Source: an uncultured Aquimarina sp.
GTDB taxonomy: Bacteria > Bacteroidota > Bacteroidia > Flavobacteriales > Flavobacteriaceae
Assembly: GCA_947496705.1 (NCBI GenBank)
Contig: CANMDW010000003.1
Span: forward strand, 281,622 to 345,621
Length of the DNA: 64,000 nucleotides
Reading direction: 5' to 3'
Shown here: piece after piece, positions 38,051 to 46,500 of the stretch
How the letters are laid out: each line of letters begins with the position of its first letter
Position numbering within the stretch: position 1 is the first letter of the stretch
Position numbers and translations under genes: made by a program
Notes under the pieces: generated by a model
What the model saw: the letters and a program-made list of their open reading frames with translations, nothing else
The model's database searches: none
What the model was told of the DNA's origin: nothing

Positions 38051-38139
38051 AAAATTATTTTTTTAGCTAATATGCCCCCTGGCATGACAATTTCAGAACT
38101 GTATGCTTATATCGGCATTAAATGTTGGTTGAATTTAGA

Positions 38140-38907
38140 TCAATCTAACAAGGCGCTTTTTTGAAATTTAGAATTATTGAATTCTTTAAACTCCGGAGAT
38201 GACATTTGCAGAATGGTCTGGTCTTCGGTATTTACATTATCAAATATGGTTACCTTAGAGATATAGCCGCTTTTTTGCGATTGATAAATAATTTGATTTT
38301 CATATTCAAATACGGCTGTCTTGATAAGTTTTCCCGATTTACCATAAAACTCGGCCTTGACCCCAAAGCTTTGATCCTTGCTTACCCAGTATTTGATTCC
38401 CGAATAACTTACCAGGTTGTTTTTGGCTTCCAGATTGAAAATCCAACAAGGAGTTTCTTTATATGCACCTTCTTCTGTAGAAGCAATGGTATAATCCTGA
38501 TAATAATTTGCTGAAGCCACATCTGCATTTGAAGCAGATCCCGACAAACGCTGCCTGCCTGATATGGGAACCGGACGGTTTAACCCTCTTTTTACAAACC
38601 ACATATTATTGCCCCGAAGCAATAGTCTTTGCCCGTCATATTTTTTAGGTTTCAAAAACGTGATCAATGCAAATTGTTGTGTCTCGGTGGTTGATGCTTC
38701 TACCTTGAGACCGATCTCATTGCGGGTTTTTCCTTGCTCTATATTTTGCACATTTACTCCCCAGGTAATTCCTGGTACCTGACCTCCACGGTAAAAATCG
38801 GCTTTTTTCAAAATGGCATCAAAATCGGGTGATGTTCCTGTATTCCAGGAAGTTACTATGATTATAGTGAGTAATAATCCCACTACTAGTGTTGCTTTTT
38901 GTATCAT
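38140..38907 (-). CDS. LolA-like outer-membrane lipoprotein-sorting protein
   Basis: The start at 38907 (MIQKATLVVGLLLTIIIVTSW) gives a 255-residue protein with an N-terminal signal. A start at 38943 would overlap the upstream gene by 13 nt. The body fits the LolA-like sorting-protein family: an open beta-barrel with LITFLKPKKYDGQRLLLRGNNMWF and the late KYWVSKDQSFGVKAEFYGKSGKLIK block. Such proteins carry lipids or lipidated cargo through the periplasm. It shares an operon with a LolD/FtsX-like ABC pair, which together resemble a dedicated Lol-type export path. Confidence 0.85.
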   Translation of the reverse strand: MIQKATLVVGLLLTIIIVTSWNTGTSPDFDAILKKADFYRGGQVPGITWGVNVQNIEQGKTRNEIGLKVEASTTETQQFALITFLKPKKYDGQRLLLRGNNMWFVKRGLNRPVPISGRQRLSGSASNADVASANYYQDYTIASTEEGAYKETPCWIFNLEAKNNLVSYSGIKYWVSKDQSFGVKAEFYGKSGKLIKTAVFEYENQIIYQSQKSGYISKVTIFDNVNTEDQTILQMSSPEFKEFNNSKFQKSALLD

Positions 38908-38930
38908 TTTTATACTGTATAATATGTTAT

Positions 38931-39377
38931 TTAATAGGACCATAGTGTCAGTAATGCTCCAAGAATTCCAAATGTGAAGGTTCCTATAGCCCTATTTTTA
39001 TAGTGTTTGTAATACTGAAAGGCTTCCTGATGTGTCGCCAATTGCATTTTGGGCCAGGTAACAAAGCTGCCATATAGCGTAAAGGCTGTCATAAAAAACA
39101 AACACATTACTTTACCAGCGAGCATGATGGATTGAGCACTGGTTTCTGGCGGATGTACTATAAACAGCGCAATGCCAGAACCCCACAATTGAATGATCCC
39201 AAAATAGACGCTGTAAAAAACCCTTTTTCCCTGTCCTACAATAAACCTGAATGGAAATTGCCCCCGATCTACGGTTTCTTTGGCCGTAGGCCAATCGATA
39301 AAGGTGCCCATAAATACAGACCCCACCCAGACAATACCTGCCACCAGGTGAATTGATAATATGATTTTCTCTACCAT
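38931..39377 (-). CDS. Four-helix membrane protein (CopD/DUF2269-like)
   Basis: This 148-residue integral membrane protein has four predicted helices (about 3-28, 52-76, 80-102, 128-147). The conserved start VEKIILSIHLVAGIVWVGSVFMGTF, with a His in the first helix, is of the type seen in CopD and related putative copper or haem-binding membrane proteins. Its place next to a haem-type lipoprotein suggests electron transfer, but no cofactor ligands beyond single histidines are certain. Confidence 0.65.
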   Translation of the reverse strand: MVEKIILSIHLVAGIVWVGSVFMGTFIDWPTAKETVDRGQFPFRFIVGQGKRVFYSVYFGIIQLWGSGIALFIVHPPETSAQSIMLAGKVMCLFFMTAFTLYGSFVTWPKMQLATHQEAFQYYKHYKNRAIGTFTFGILGALLTLWSY

Positions 39378-39392
39378 AATCTTAAAAAATTA

Positions 39393-39677
39393 TTATCCTC
39401 CTGCCCGTGAAAGTAACAGCGAGATACTTTCTCCATTGGGTATTATGGTATCCAGCCCCTGCAATGCTGTTATATTTTTGGCCCCCAAAAAAAGCTTGAT
39501 ATACGGACGTATGTTACCATCGTCTTCAAACAGGCGTTCTTTGATATTCCCAAAATTCAGGTCGAGGTAATTGATTAACTCTGATACTTTTTCCCCTTCA
39601 AATTCAACAGCCTTTTTATGGTCAATAAACTGTGAAAATTGTATCGGAAACTTTAATGTTACATTTGTTTTCTTCAT
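39393..39677 (-). CDS. MoaD/ThiS/CysO-like sulfur carrier protein
   Basis: This 94-residue beta-grasp protein ends in the required Gly-Gly (LLSRAGG), where sulfur is carried as a thiocarboxylate. Internal motifs NIRPYIKLFLGAKNITALQGLDTIIPNGESISLL match the MoaD/CysO group. Its partner is the rhodanese-E1 enzyme at 34355-35527 in the same operon. No thiazole, molybdopterin or cysteine-synthase genes are seen in the window, so the sulfur acceptor is unknown. A tailoring role for the nearby polyketide is possible. Confidence 0.9.
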   Translation of the reverse strand: MKKTNVTLKFPIQFSQFIDHKKAVEFEGEKVSELINYLDLNFGNIKERLFEDDGNIRPYIKLFLGAKNITALQGLDTIIPNGESISLLLSRAGG

Positions 39678-39689
39678 GGTCGTTGTTGT

Positions 39690-40940
39690 TTAATTAATAC
39701 TCATTAAGGAAGTAACTACTTTTTGTTTTGCTATTTTTCTCGATGCCAGGTATGAAGATATCAGTGCAGCAATGCAAAACAGCACAAAAACAGGGACAAT
39801 ACTGGTGGGTTTCAGTATCAGGTTGATCGGCACCTCGGTAGAGGCTACCGGAGGGATAAAAGAAACGTTCAACGATTTCAATATGGTGGCTATTCCCAAA
39901 AGAATAGGTACTGCGATAAGGCATCCTATTACGCCCATTACGATGCCTTCAAGGCAAAAAAGCGTGATGACTTTTCTTTTGATCAATCCTATGGCACGCA
40001 TGGTGCCAATTTCACGAGTACGTTCGGCAACCGACATCTGCATGGTATTCAAAAGTGTTAACAACACAATCACTGTGATAATTATCGTCAACACTCTAAA
40101 GATAACTCCAAACATTACTTTGACTTTTGTATAAGTCATAGAGGATTCTTCCCAACTTTTGGACACTACGGCATAGCCCGCGGTACGCAATTGGTCTGAT
40201 AATTCCTGCTGCAGGGTGGTTATCTTATCCTGATCTTTTACCGTGACAATAATCCTTTCGGCCCCCTTGGTGTCATATAATTCTTGTGCCATATAAAAAT
40301 TGGAGAGAATAAATTTATCATTGGTCCCGGGATTACCGGTATTGTATACCTCATCAATAGCTACATCAACAGCATTGGCAATGCCATCGATTGTTGACGT
40401 AAGTAAAGTGAGATCCTGTCCTTTGGCCAGGTTCAGGTTTTCAGACAATTCTGATCCGATGGCAACTTTTGATCTATTAGTATTTTTATTGTCCAGCGAT
40501 ACCGAAATAAGTGGTGTTGTCCTGCCATCGACAGGTGTTTTTAACAGCTTTTTGTCGTCTTCGGGTACGATGGCTTCAGTGATGAAAATGGTGGAAGATT
40601 TTCCGTTACTGGCTACTCCAAAGAGACTTAATCGTGGTGTCGCAAGGGCAACATCTGGATCTGACCGCAATATATCCAATATCCCATCGAGTTCTTTTTC
40701 ATTCCAGATATAGTCTTCCGGGCTTATTTTTCCGTTTTTAAAGAATCCTTCTTTAGCAAAAACAATATGTCCCAATTTTTCGCCAATAATGGCCTGCTCC
40801 TTAAGCCTTGAAAAAATATTGTTTACGATTCCTCCTATCACTCCCAGTGCCGTAAATCCGAGACAAATGGTCATAATGGTGACTATAGATCTTTTTCTGT
40901 GTCGTCTTATATTTCTTATGGCAAATGCTATATAATTCAT
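39690..40940 (-). CDS. ABC transporter permease (MacB/LolC, FtsX family)
   Basis: This 416-residue permease has one N-terminal helix (IVTIMTICLGFTALGVIGGIVNN), a large periplasmic MacB_PCD-type domain (about 45-270), and three C-terminal helices in the FtsX block (from about 275). The motif RTREIGTMRAIG is diagnostic. These type VII ABC systems move lipoproteins or drive mechanical export instead of classical transport. It starts 11 nt after the ATPase gene stop. Confidence 0.93.
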   Translation of the reverse strand: MNYIAFAIRNIRRHRKRSIVTIMTICLGFTALGVIGGIVNNIFSRLKEQAIIGEKLGHIVFAKEGFFKNGKISPEDYIWNEKELDGILDILRSDPDVALATPRLSLFGVASNGKSSTIFITEAIVPEDDKKLLKTPVDGRTTPLISVSLDNKNTNRSKVAIGSELSENLNLAKGQDLTLLTSTIDGIANAVDVAIDEVYNTGNPGTNDKFILSNFYMAQELYDTKGAERIIVTVKDQDKITTLQQELSDQLRTAGYAVVSKSWEESSMTYTKVKVMFGVIFRVLTIIITVIVLLTLLNTMQMSVAERTREIGTMRAIGLIKRKVITLFCLEGIVMGVIGCLIAVPILLGIATILKSLNVSFIPPVASTEVPINLILKPTSIVPVFVLFCIAALISSYLASRKIAKQKVVTSLMSIN

Positions 40941-40951
40941 TGTGTTGATTG

Positions 40952-41638
40952 TTAGCTGATTACTTCTCCGTCTTCCAGTTTGGTTACATGATCTACACTA
41001 TCAATGATCCTGGGATCGTGTGTAGAAAAGATGAATGTTGTTTTTTTAGATTGGTTCAGGTTTTTCATCAGGTCAATGATCCCAATACCTGTTTTGCTAT
41101 CTAATGCCGCGGTAGGTTCGTCTGCGATCACAATCTCTGGTTCTGTCACCAAAGCACGTGCAATAGCCACTCGCTGGCGTTGTCCTCCGCTAAGGTTGGA
41201 AGGCCTGTGGTCAAAATGCTCTTCCAATCCTACTTCTTTCAGTATTGATTTTGCCTTTTCTACACTTTCTTTTTTAGAAACTTTTTGAGCCTGCAGCGGA
41301 AAGGCGACATTTTCGACTGCACTTAACACCGGAATCAAATTATAATTCTGAAAAACAATACCTATTTTATCATTTCTAAAGCCTGTAATTTTGTTATCAC
41401 TGAAATTTTCGACATCTACACCTTCATAGATGATGCTGCCTGAAGTTGGGCTATCAATGAGCGATATTAAATTGAGTAAAGTGCTTTTTCCGCTGCCTGA
41501 AGGACCTGCTATGGCCATAAAATCTCCTTTATGAATAGAAAAATTTACATTCTTAAGTGCCCGAACCTCCTGGGTTCCCAATTGATATGTTTTATCTACA
41601 TGTGCTAACTGTAATAAAGTATTATTGATTTTTTTCAT
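40952..41638 (-). CDS. ABC transporter ATPase (LolD/MacB type)
   Basis: From ATG 41638 the protein has 228 residues; the longer start at 41671 adds an unconserved N-terminus. Walker A is GPSGSGKST (45-53), the signature LSGGQ (149-153), and Walker B with the Glu is IVIADEPTAALD (169-180). It is the first gene of an operon running to 34355 with gaps of about 11 to 92 nt, and pairs with the FtsX-type permease. Confidence 0.95.
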   Translation of the reverse strand: MKKINNTLLQLAHVDKTYQLGTQEVRALKNVNFSIHKGDFMAIAGPSGSGKSTLLNLISLIDSPTSGSIIYEGVDVENFSDNKITGFRNDKIGIVFQNYNLIPVLSAVENVAFPLQAQKVSKKESVEKAKSILKEVGLEEHFDHRPSNLSGGQRQRVAIARALVTEPEIVIADEPTAALDSKTGIGIIDLMKNLNQSKKTTFIFSTHDPRIIDSVDHVTKLEDGEVIS

Positions 41639-41999
41639 GAGTTTGTTTTTGTTATTTTCAGATGACCGCACAGGTTACCTGGATCAACAGTTATATTGAT
41701 GTGTAAAGTGCTTCTTCGTCAGATTCCTGAATCTTATTGGTGTTCTTTTAGATTAATTCCCAAACCATTTTATAGCCAATTATTGCTCAAGAGATTGGTC
41801 ATTGTATAGCTTTATGTGTTCACATTAAAAATAATACAGGGGAATAACCATACGCTTAATACATCAGGGAAATGGAGTGTCTTTTATGTCCGATGGATGT
41901 ATAAAGAAGGCCTTTGTATAGTTTTAATATCCTATACTTCAAAGATACGAAGCATCCCTTTGGGAAATCTTGTCTTATGACAAGAAAAGAAATAAAGAT
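41639..41999. promoter_or_regulatory. Upstream region of the ABC/sulfur-carrier operon
   Basis: There is no gene. On the minus strand TATCTTTG (41947-41940) is an exact -7 box about 300 nt before the ATPase start, but no TTG lies at the expected distance. The promoter of the eight-gene operon is probably in this stretch. Confidence 0.35.
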
Positions 42000-42578
42000 T
42001 TATTCTTTTGTGATTTCTTTGCGAATTCTGCTTAAAGAGGTATCGGTAATGCCAAGATATGTGGCAATATGTTTTAATGAGACATTTTTTATGATTTCCG
42101 GGTTGTCTTTTAATAATTGTAAATACCGGTCTTTGGCCTGATCGGTTATCATGGCGATACTTTTCTTTTTAAGCTCAAAATAACTCCCTACCAGGCGTTT
42201 TCTTCCCTCTTCTCTGAAGGTTTTTATGCTATGGAAAAGCTGTTGAAATTTATCAAAATCCAGCCTCCAGCAAATACAGTCTGTCAAGGTCTGTATATTT
42301 TCTCTGGTAGCCGTTCTCAGAAAAAAAGAAGGCCAGTCGATCACAATTTGTGCTTTTGAATAAAACCCGGTAGTGATATCGTTTCCTTCAGTATCGGTAG
42401 CATAAGAACGAATAAATCCTTTTTCAATAAAGTAATAATAGTTTGCTATGCTTCCTTCTCTTAATATATAGTCATTTTTTTTGAATTCGATTTTTTTAAA
42501 TTTCGGAAGAATCATTTCAAGCTCGCTATCTGTTAGCTCGCTATTTTTAAAGATTTCTGTGAGGATTGTTTTTTCCAT
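42000..42578 (-). CDS. Crp/Fnr-family transcription regulator
   Basis: This 192-residue protein has a cyclic-nucleotide-binding-like beta-roll in the N-terminal two thirds (KNDYILREGSIANYYYFIEKGFIRSYATDTEGNDIT). A short helix-turn-helix lies at the C-terminus (VSLKHIATYLGITDTSLSRIRKE). The Cys cluster of Fnr and a canonical cAMP-binding motif are not evident, so the ligand is unknown. It lies between the polyketide genes and the ABC operon and may control one or both. Confidence 0.88.
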   Translation of the reverse strand: MEKTILTEIFKNSELTDSELEMILPKFKKIEFKKNDYILREGSIANYYYFIEKGFIRSYATDTEGNDITTGFYSKAQIVIDWPSFFLRTATRENIQTLTDCICWRLDFDKFQQLFHSIKTFREEGRKRLVGSYFELKKKSIAMITDQAKDRYLQLLKDNPEIIKNVSLKHIATYLGITDTSLSRIRKEITKE

Positions 42579-43087
42579 AACTTAACCAGAACTTCTCTGG
42601 ATTGAATTACCAACCATTAAAGATACTACATTAAGTATATTACTTCCTAGCAGAAATCTTAAAACCCATCACATACTGTTTTTATTTTATGAAATCATCT
42701 TTCGCCAGGATCTTTTAGTAATTTACAGCTTTTTCGAGATCCTCCATCAATGCGATTCCACCGTGAAGATCAATGATCTTACTTACTTTAAGCTCTTTTT
42801 CTTCTATAAATTTTGGTAACTATTGCGCACGTTTTTTCAGAGATATTTTCACCTCATCAATAAAGGTATTGGGAGTCTGCAATTCCGACGTAAAAGAAAT
42901 CTGATCGTATCGTAATTTTGTTCAGGAACATCTATATGAACTCATTGTGCATTTTGAAGAATTTACTACGTTTATATATCAAATCCTCATCTTCTTATCT
43001 TTAATTCTAAAGCCTTCCTGGCCAGGAAGTTTCAGGGAAGGATAAAAATTGAAGAAATATAATCAAAATGCTCAATGATCTAAAAAA
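42579..43087. other. Gene-poor region upstream of the regulator
   Basis: Apart from the decayed frame at 42715-42921 described separately, I see no gene or repeat. The promoter of the Crp-like gene should lie near 42580-42700. The PKS-thioesterase transcript ends somewhere in this region. Confidence 0.4.
42715..42921 (-). pseudogene. Decayed gene fragment
   Basis: On the minus strand a coding-like frame reads DQISFTSELQTPNTFIDEVK, then an in-frame TAG at 42830-42832, then LPKFIEEKELKVSKIIDL and more up to a TAA at 42715. A TGA closes it upstream at 42922-42924. The residue pattern is protein-like but too short to name a family. Confidence 0.5.
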
Positions 43088-43537
43088 TTATGTGATTTCA
43101 TACTGTTCAAACACTTCAAACATCGAATCGGGAAAAGGAACGGGAACCATTTGCCCGTTTTCTTCTCTCATAGCGGCCGTAGCCTGAGATCCTTCGCAGA
43201 TTAAAGTAAGCTCCTCTCCGGTTTCTTTATAATATCGAAAATACATGAGCAACCTGCTGGCGCTTTGCGATTCGAGAGACATTCTCATCACTACCTTATC
43301 AAAGGCATGAAGCTGCCCGATATATCGTACACTTAAATCCAACGTAATCAACGCCAATCCGTTAGAAATTTTATCGATAACATCGGGACAGTTTTCATAC
43401 AAAAACATTTCCCGGCACTTGCCCTGCCACACTACATAATTGGCAAAATAAATATTGCCCACCAGGTTGGTTTCTTCAAATGTGGTATTGAATCTATATT
43501 CAAAATAGGCTCCTTCCGGAGTCTTAAACATTGGCAT
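43088..43537 (-). CDS. Enediyne-type hotdog thioesterase (SgcE10/CalE7/DynE7-like)
   Basis: This 149-residue 4-hydroxybenzoyl-CoA-type hotdog thioesterase has the signature GNIYFANYVVWQGKCREMFL (about residues 27-46). That signature is the hallmark of the thioesterases that release the polyene from enediyne PKSs. It follows the PKS gene by 16 nt, as in actinobacterial PksE-E10 pairs. Expected role: hydrolysis of the acyl chain from the PKS carrier domain, giving a polyene acid or, after decarboxylation, a polyene. Confidence 0.9.
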   Translation of the reverse strand: MPMFKTPEGAYFEYRFNTTFEETNLVGNIYFANYVVWQGKCREMFLYENCPDVIDKISNGLALITLDLSVRYIGQLHAFDKVVMRMSLESQSASRLLMYFRYYKETGEELTLICEGSQATAAMREENGQMVPVPFPDSMFEVFEQYEIT

Positions 43538-43553
43538 CTTATTCCTTTTTTAA

Positions 43554-46500
43554 TTAAACATTTACCTTATTTACCTGTCGTATTTGCAGCCTCCCCTTTT
43601 GTTCTATAGTATTGATATTGATCAAAGAGTTTAAGATGGCGCTCCCATTTAGTTTATGTTTCTTGGTTGTTCCTTCTTTTTCAATTTGTAATGAAATCAC
43701 AAATCCGTCTACCTCATGGATCTCAGATACACCTTTAGACAACAAAGAACTTATAAGATCTTCACATTGTTTTATGGATAATTGAACGGGCGCATCCACA
43801 ACTTTGTTCAGGTGATATTCTAAATACGGCACCAATAAACCGGGGGTCCAATGTCCGTTTTGTTCTACCCCAGACACCTTGGTTAGTGTTAATTCTTCCC
43901 ATACTTGCTGTACTTCACCCTTGGCATTTGAGATACAAACGTCAATGATAGTTTCATTGCCTTCTTCCTTGATTTCAGAAGTTTTAATGTATAAAGGCCC
44001 TTCAATGGTTTTAGAATTTATGTAAATCCCCTTTGCTGCGGTTGGCAGTAATTGCTGAGCCGGCCTTGACGCCTGGTGACAATGTATTGCGGCATCATTA
44101 AGCCCTGGATCCCCCAAAATTGTATCTTCGGGCACAAAAGGGCCGTACCATTTATCTGTTGCATTGGTAGTTGCTTTAGCTAAAGACGACAAAGCGTGGA
44201 TCTCTATAAAATCTGTAATCCTTCTGAAAGGGCCATGATGAAATAGAAGGTCATCATAAAATCGCTCCTGCACATCAAAATCCAGTTCGGTAACCTCTTC
44301 TTGTTGATAAGGCGTCGCCTCAAAAGATGGTGATGCACCAAAATTAATAGTCGCTTCAAAACAATTGATCTCAAAATCTGAGTCTTCACTTTGTACCACT
44401 GCCTGGTAGCTATCTTTAGAAATTCTGGTTACCACAAAACGCAACGTATTGCTTCCTGTTTTTGGAATAAAAATCGATTTGTTGATCTTCAAGTTTTCAA
44501 ACCCGAAAAAGCTGCGACCTTCCTGGTCTAATACTTTACAACATTGTGCCATTCCTTCCAGGATCATTACCGCAGGAAAAACATATTGCCCGTTAAACAC
44601 ATGATTCTTGAGATATGCATCATCTTTAAGGTTCACCGCAACATCAGAAATGACTTCTACCTGAGGAACATGATATTTTATTTTTGAGATAAAACGCCCT
44701 AACGGCAGCCTGTTCTTGGTATATGTTAACGTTGGGATCTTACCAAAACGCCCGGAAATGATATACCTGCCCTCGTCGGTACTATTGACATCGGCAATAA
44801 TAGCTTTCAAAATATGAATCCCCTGCTGAATAGGAACAGGCCAAACACCCTGTTCCTTGAGTGTATCGATACTATTGAGTGATACACCCATACCGGTTCC
44901 ATCCCAGACAGACCATTCTAAAGTAATACATCGGCAATTCTTGTATTTGGCACCAAGTTCCTGAATATACAAAGCCATTTGATCATTGGCCCAGGCATAA
45001 TCGGCATTTCCCTGCATCCCGCTTTGAGCAATAATAGAGCCGTATCCAACCAGTACATTTAATTTTCTGATATCTACCGCCTGCATTACATTTTTAAGCC
45101 CCAGCAGTTTTACGCTTAGCGTTTTTTCAAAATCGGCAGGCATTAAATTACCGATACGTTTAGGATTGTTGATCCCGGCCCCATGTAGAATTACCTGAAT
45201 TTCCCCCAGATCGGTATATACCTGCTGGACTACTTCACGAACCTTCTTTTCATCACAAACATCTACTGAATAATAGCGGTAATCTATATTACTTTCGGTA
45301 AGTATCTGAAGGTTTTTGGCCAATACCTCATCCTCTTCTGCTTTGGACCTGCCCATAATGGCAAGCTTTGCTTGTGTAGTGATTGCCAATTCAAAAATAG
45401 ATTCAAAAGTAATGCCTTTTCCCCCTCCTGTCGCCAAGATCACATCGCCTTCCTTGATCACTTCGGTAATTTCTCCTTTCTGTGGAAAATATACTTCACA
45501 TTCAGATGCTGTTCTTTCACCGTCTTTGGTATATCCTATTTCTTTGTATTTGGATAGTACCTTAAGTTCATCCATCAAAAGCGCTGGTTTTTTATCCAGA
45601 GAAGCATCTAAAGTCAATGAAAAAGCAGTGATTTGCGGTGTTTCCTGGCAAAAAGATCGAAAAACAGGTTTTAAATCTCCGGATATTCCTTCAGAAGTGA
45701 TCGCTACCAGGACTACAAAATCTCCTTGTACCACTTCGGGCATATTTAAAAATGAAATAAAATCGTTCAATACTTCACTTGCCTGATCGGGAGCATAGAT
45801 ATATATCGCTCCATTACCTACCGGAAGCCGCTGTTTGTTTACTAACGTTTCCCAATCTGAAGCAACTCCGGTTACATCTTTTATTTTTATGGTTCCTACT
45901 TCTTGATCTACTGCAATCTTTGAAGCCTTCTTTTTTACATCTTTGCGCTTGAATATATGAGTCCAGTTATGTAATTTTTCGAGATCGATTTTTTCATCAT
46001 TCAGCGTATTTACACCTCCACTTTCTCCTTCATGAATCAGCTTGCTCAGCGCCTCAATCGTACCATCGGCATTGGCCAAAATAGAAGCCGCCGAAAATAC
46101 TTTATGACTTCGATTAAATGCTTTGGCTACCAGAGAAACGATTTCTGTGATTGCCAGAGAATTCAGGTGCAGTTGAGACATTATTTTATCCTGATCGGTA
46201 ATGACCTCTTCGGGAATTTCGGTTTTATCACTGATCAATTTTTTAATGTAGTTTTGAATTCCTTCTGGTGATGCTACCAATTTTTCACCAGGTATATCTA
46301 AATTGGATGTGACTTCATCAGTTTTGGCAGTTGTTTGTTTACTACTCAGAACTTTTTGTATCAGTGAACTTGAGTATTCTAATTTTTCACAAGGATTGAC
46401 CAGCACGTCCAGATTCCAGTTTTCTACATCAAACTCACGATAGAATCGATTGGTGCTTAATTCTTCAAAATGGATCTTATGCCCTGAGGTGTAGGCTGCC

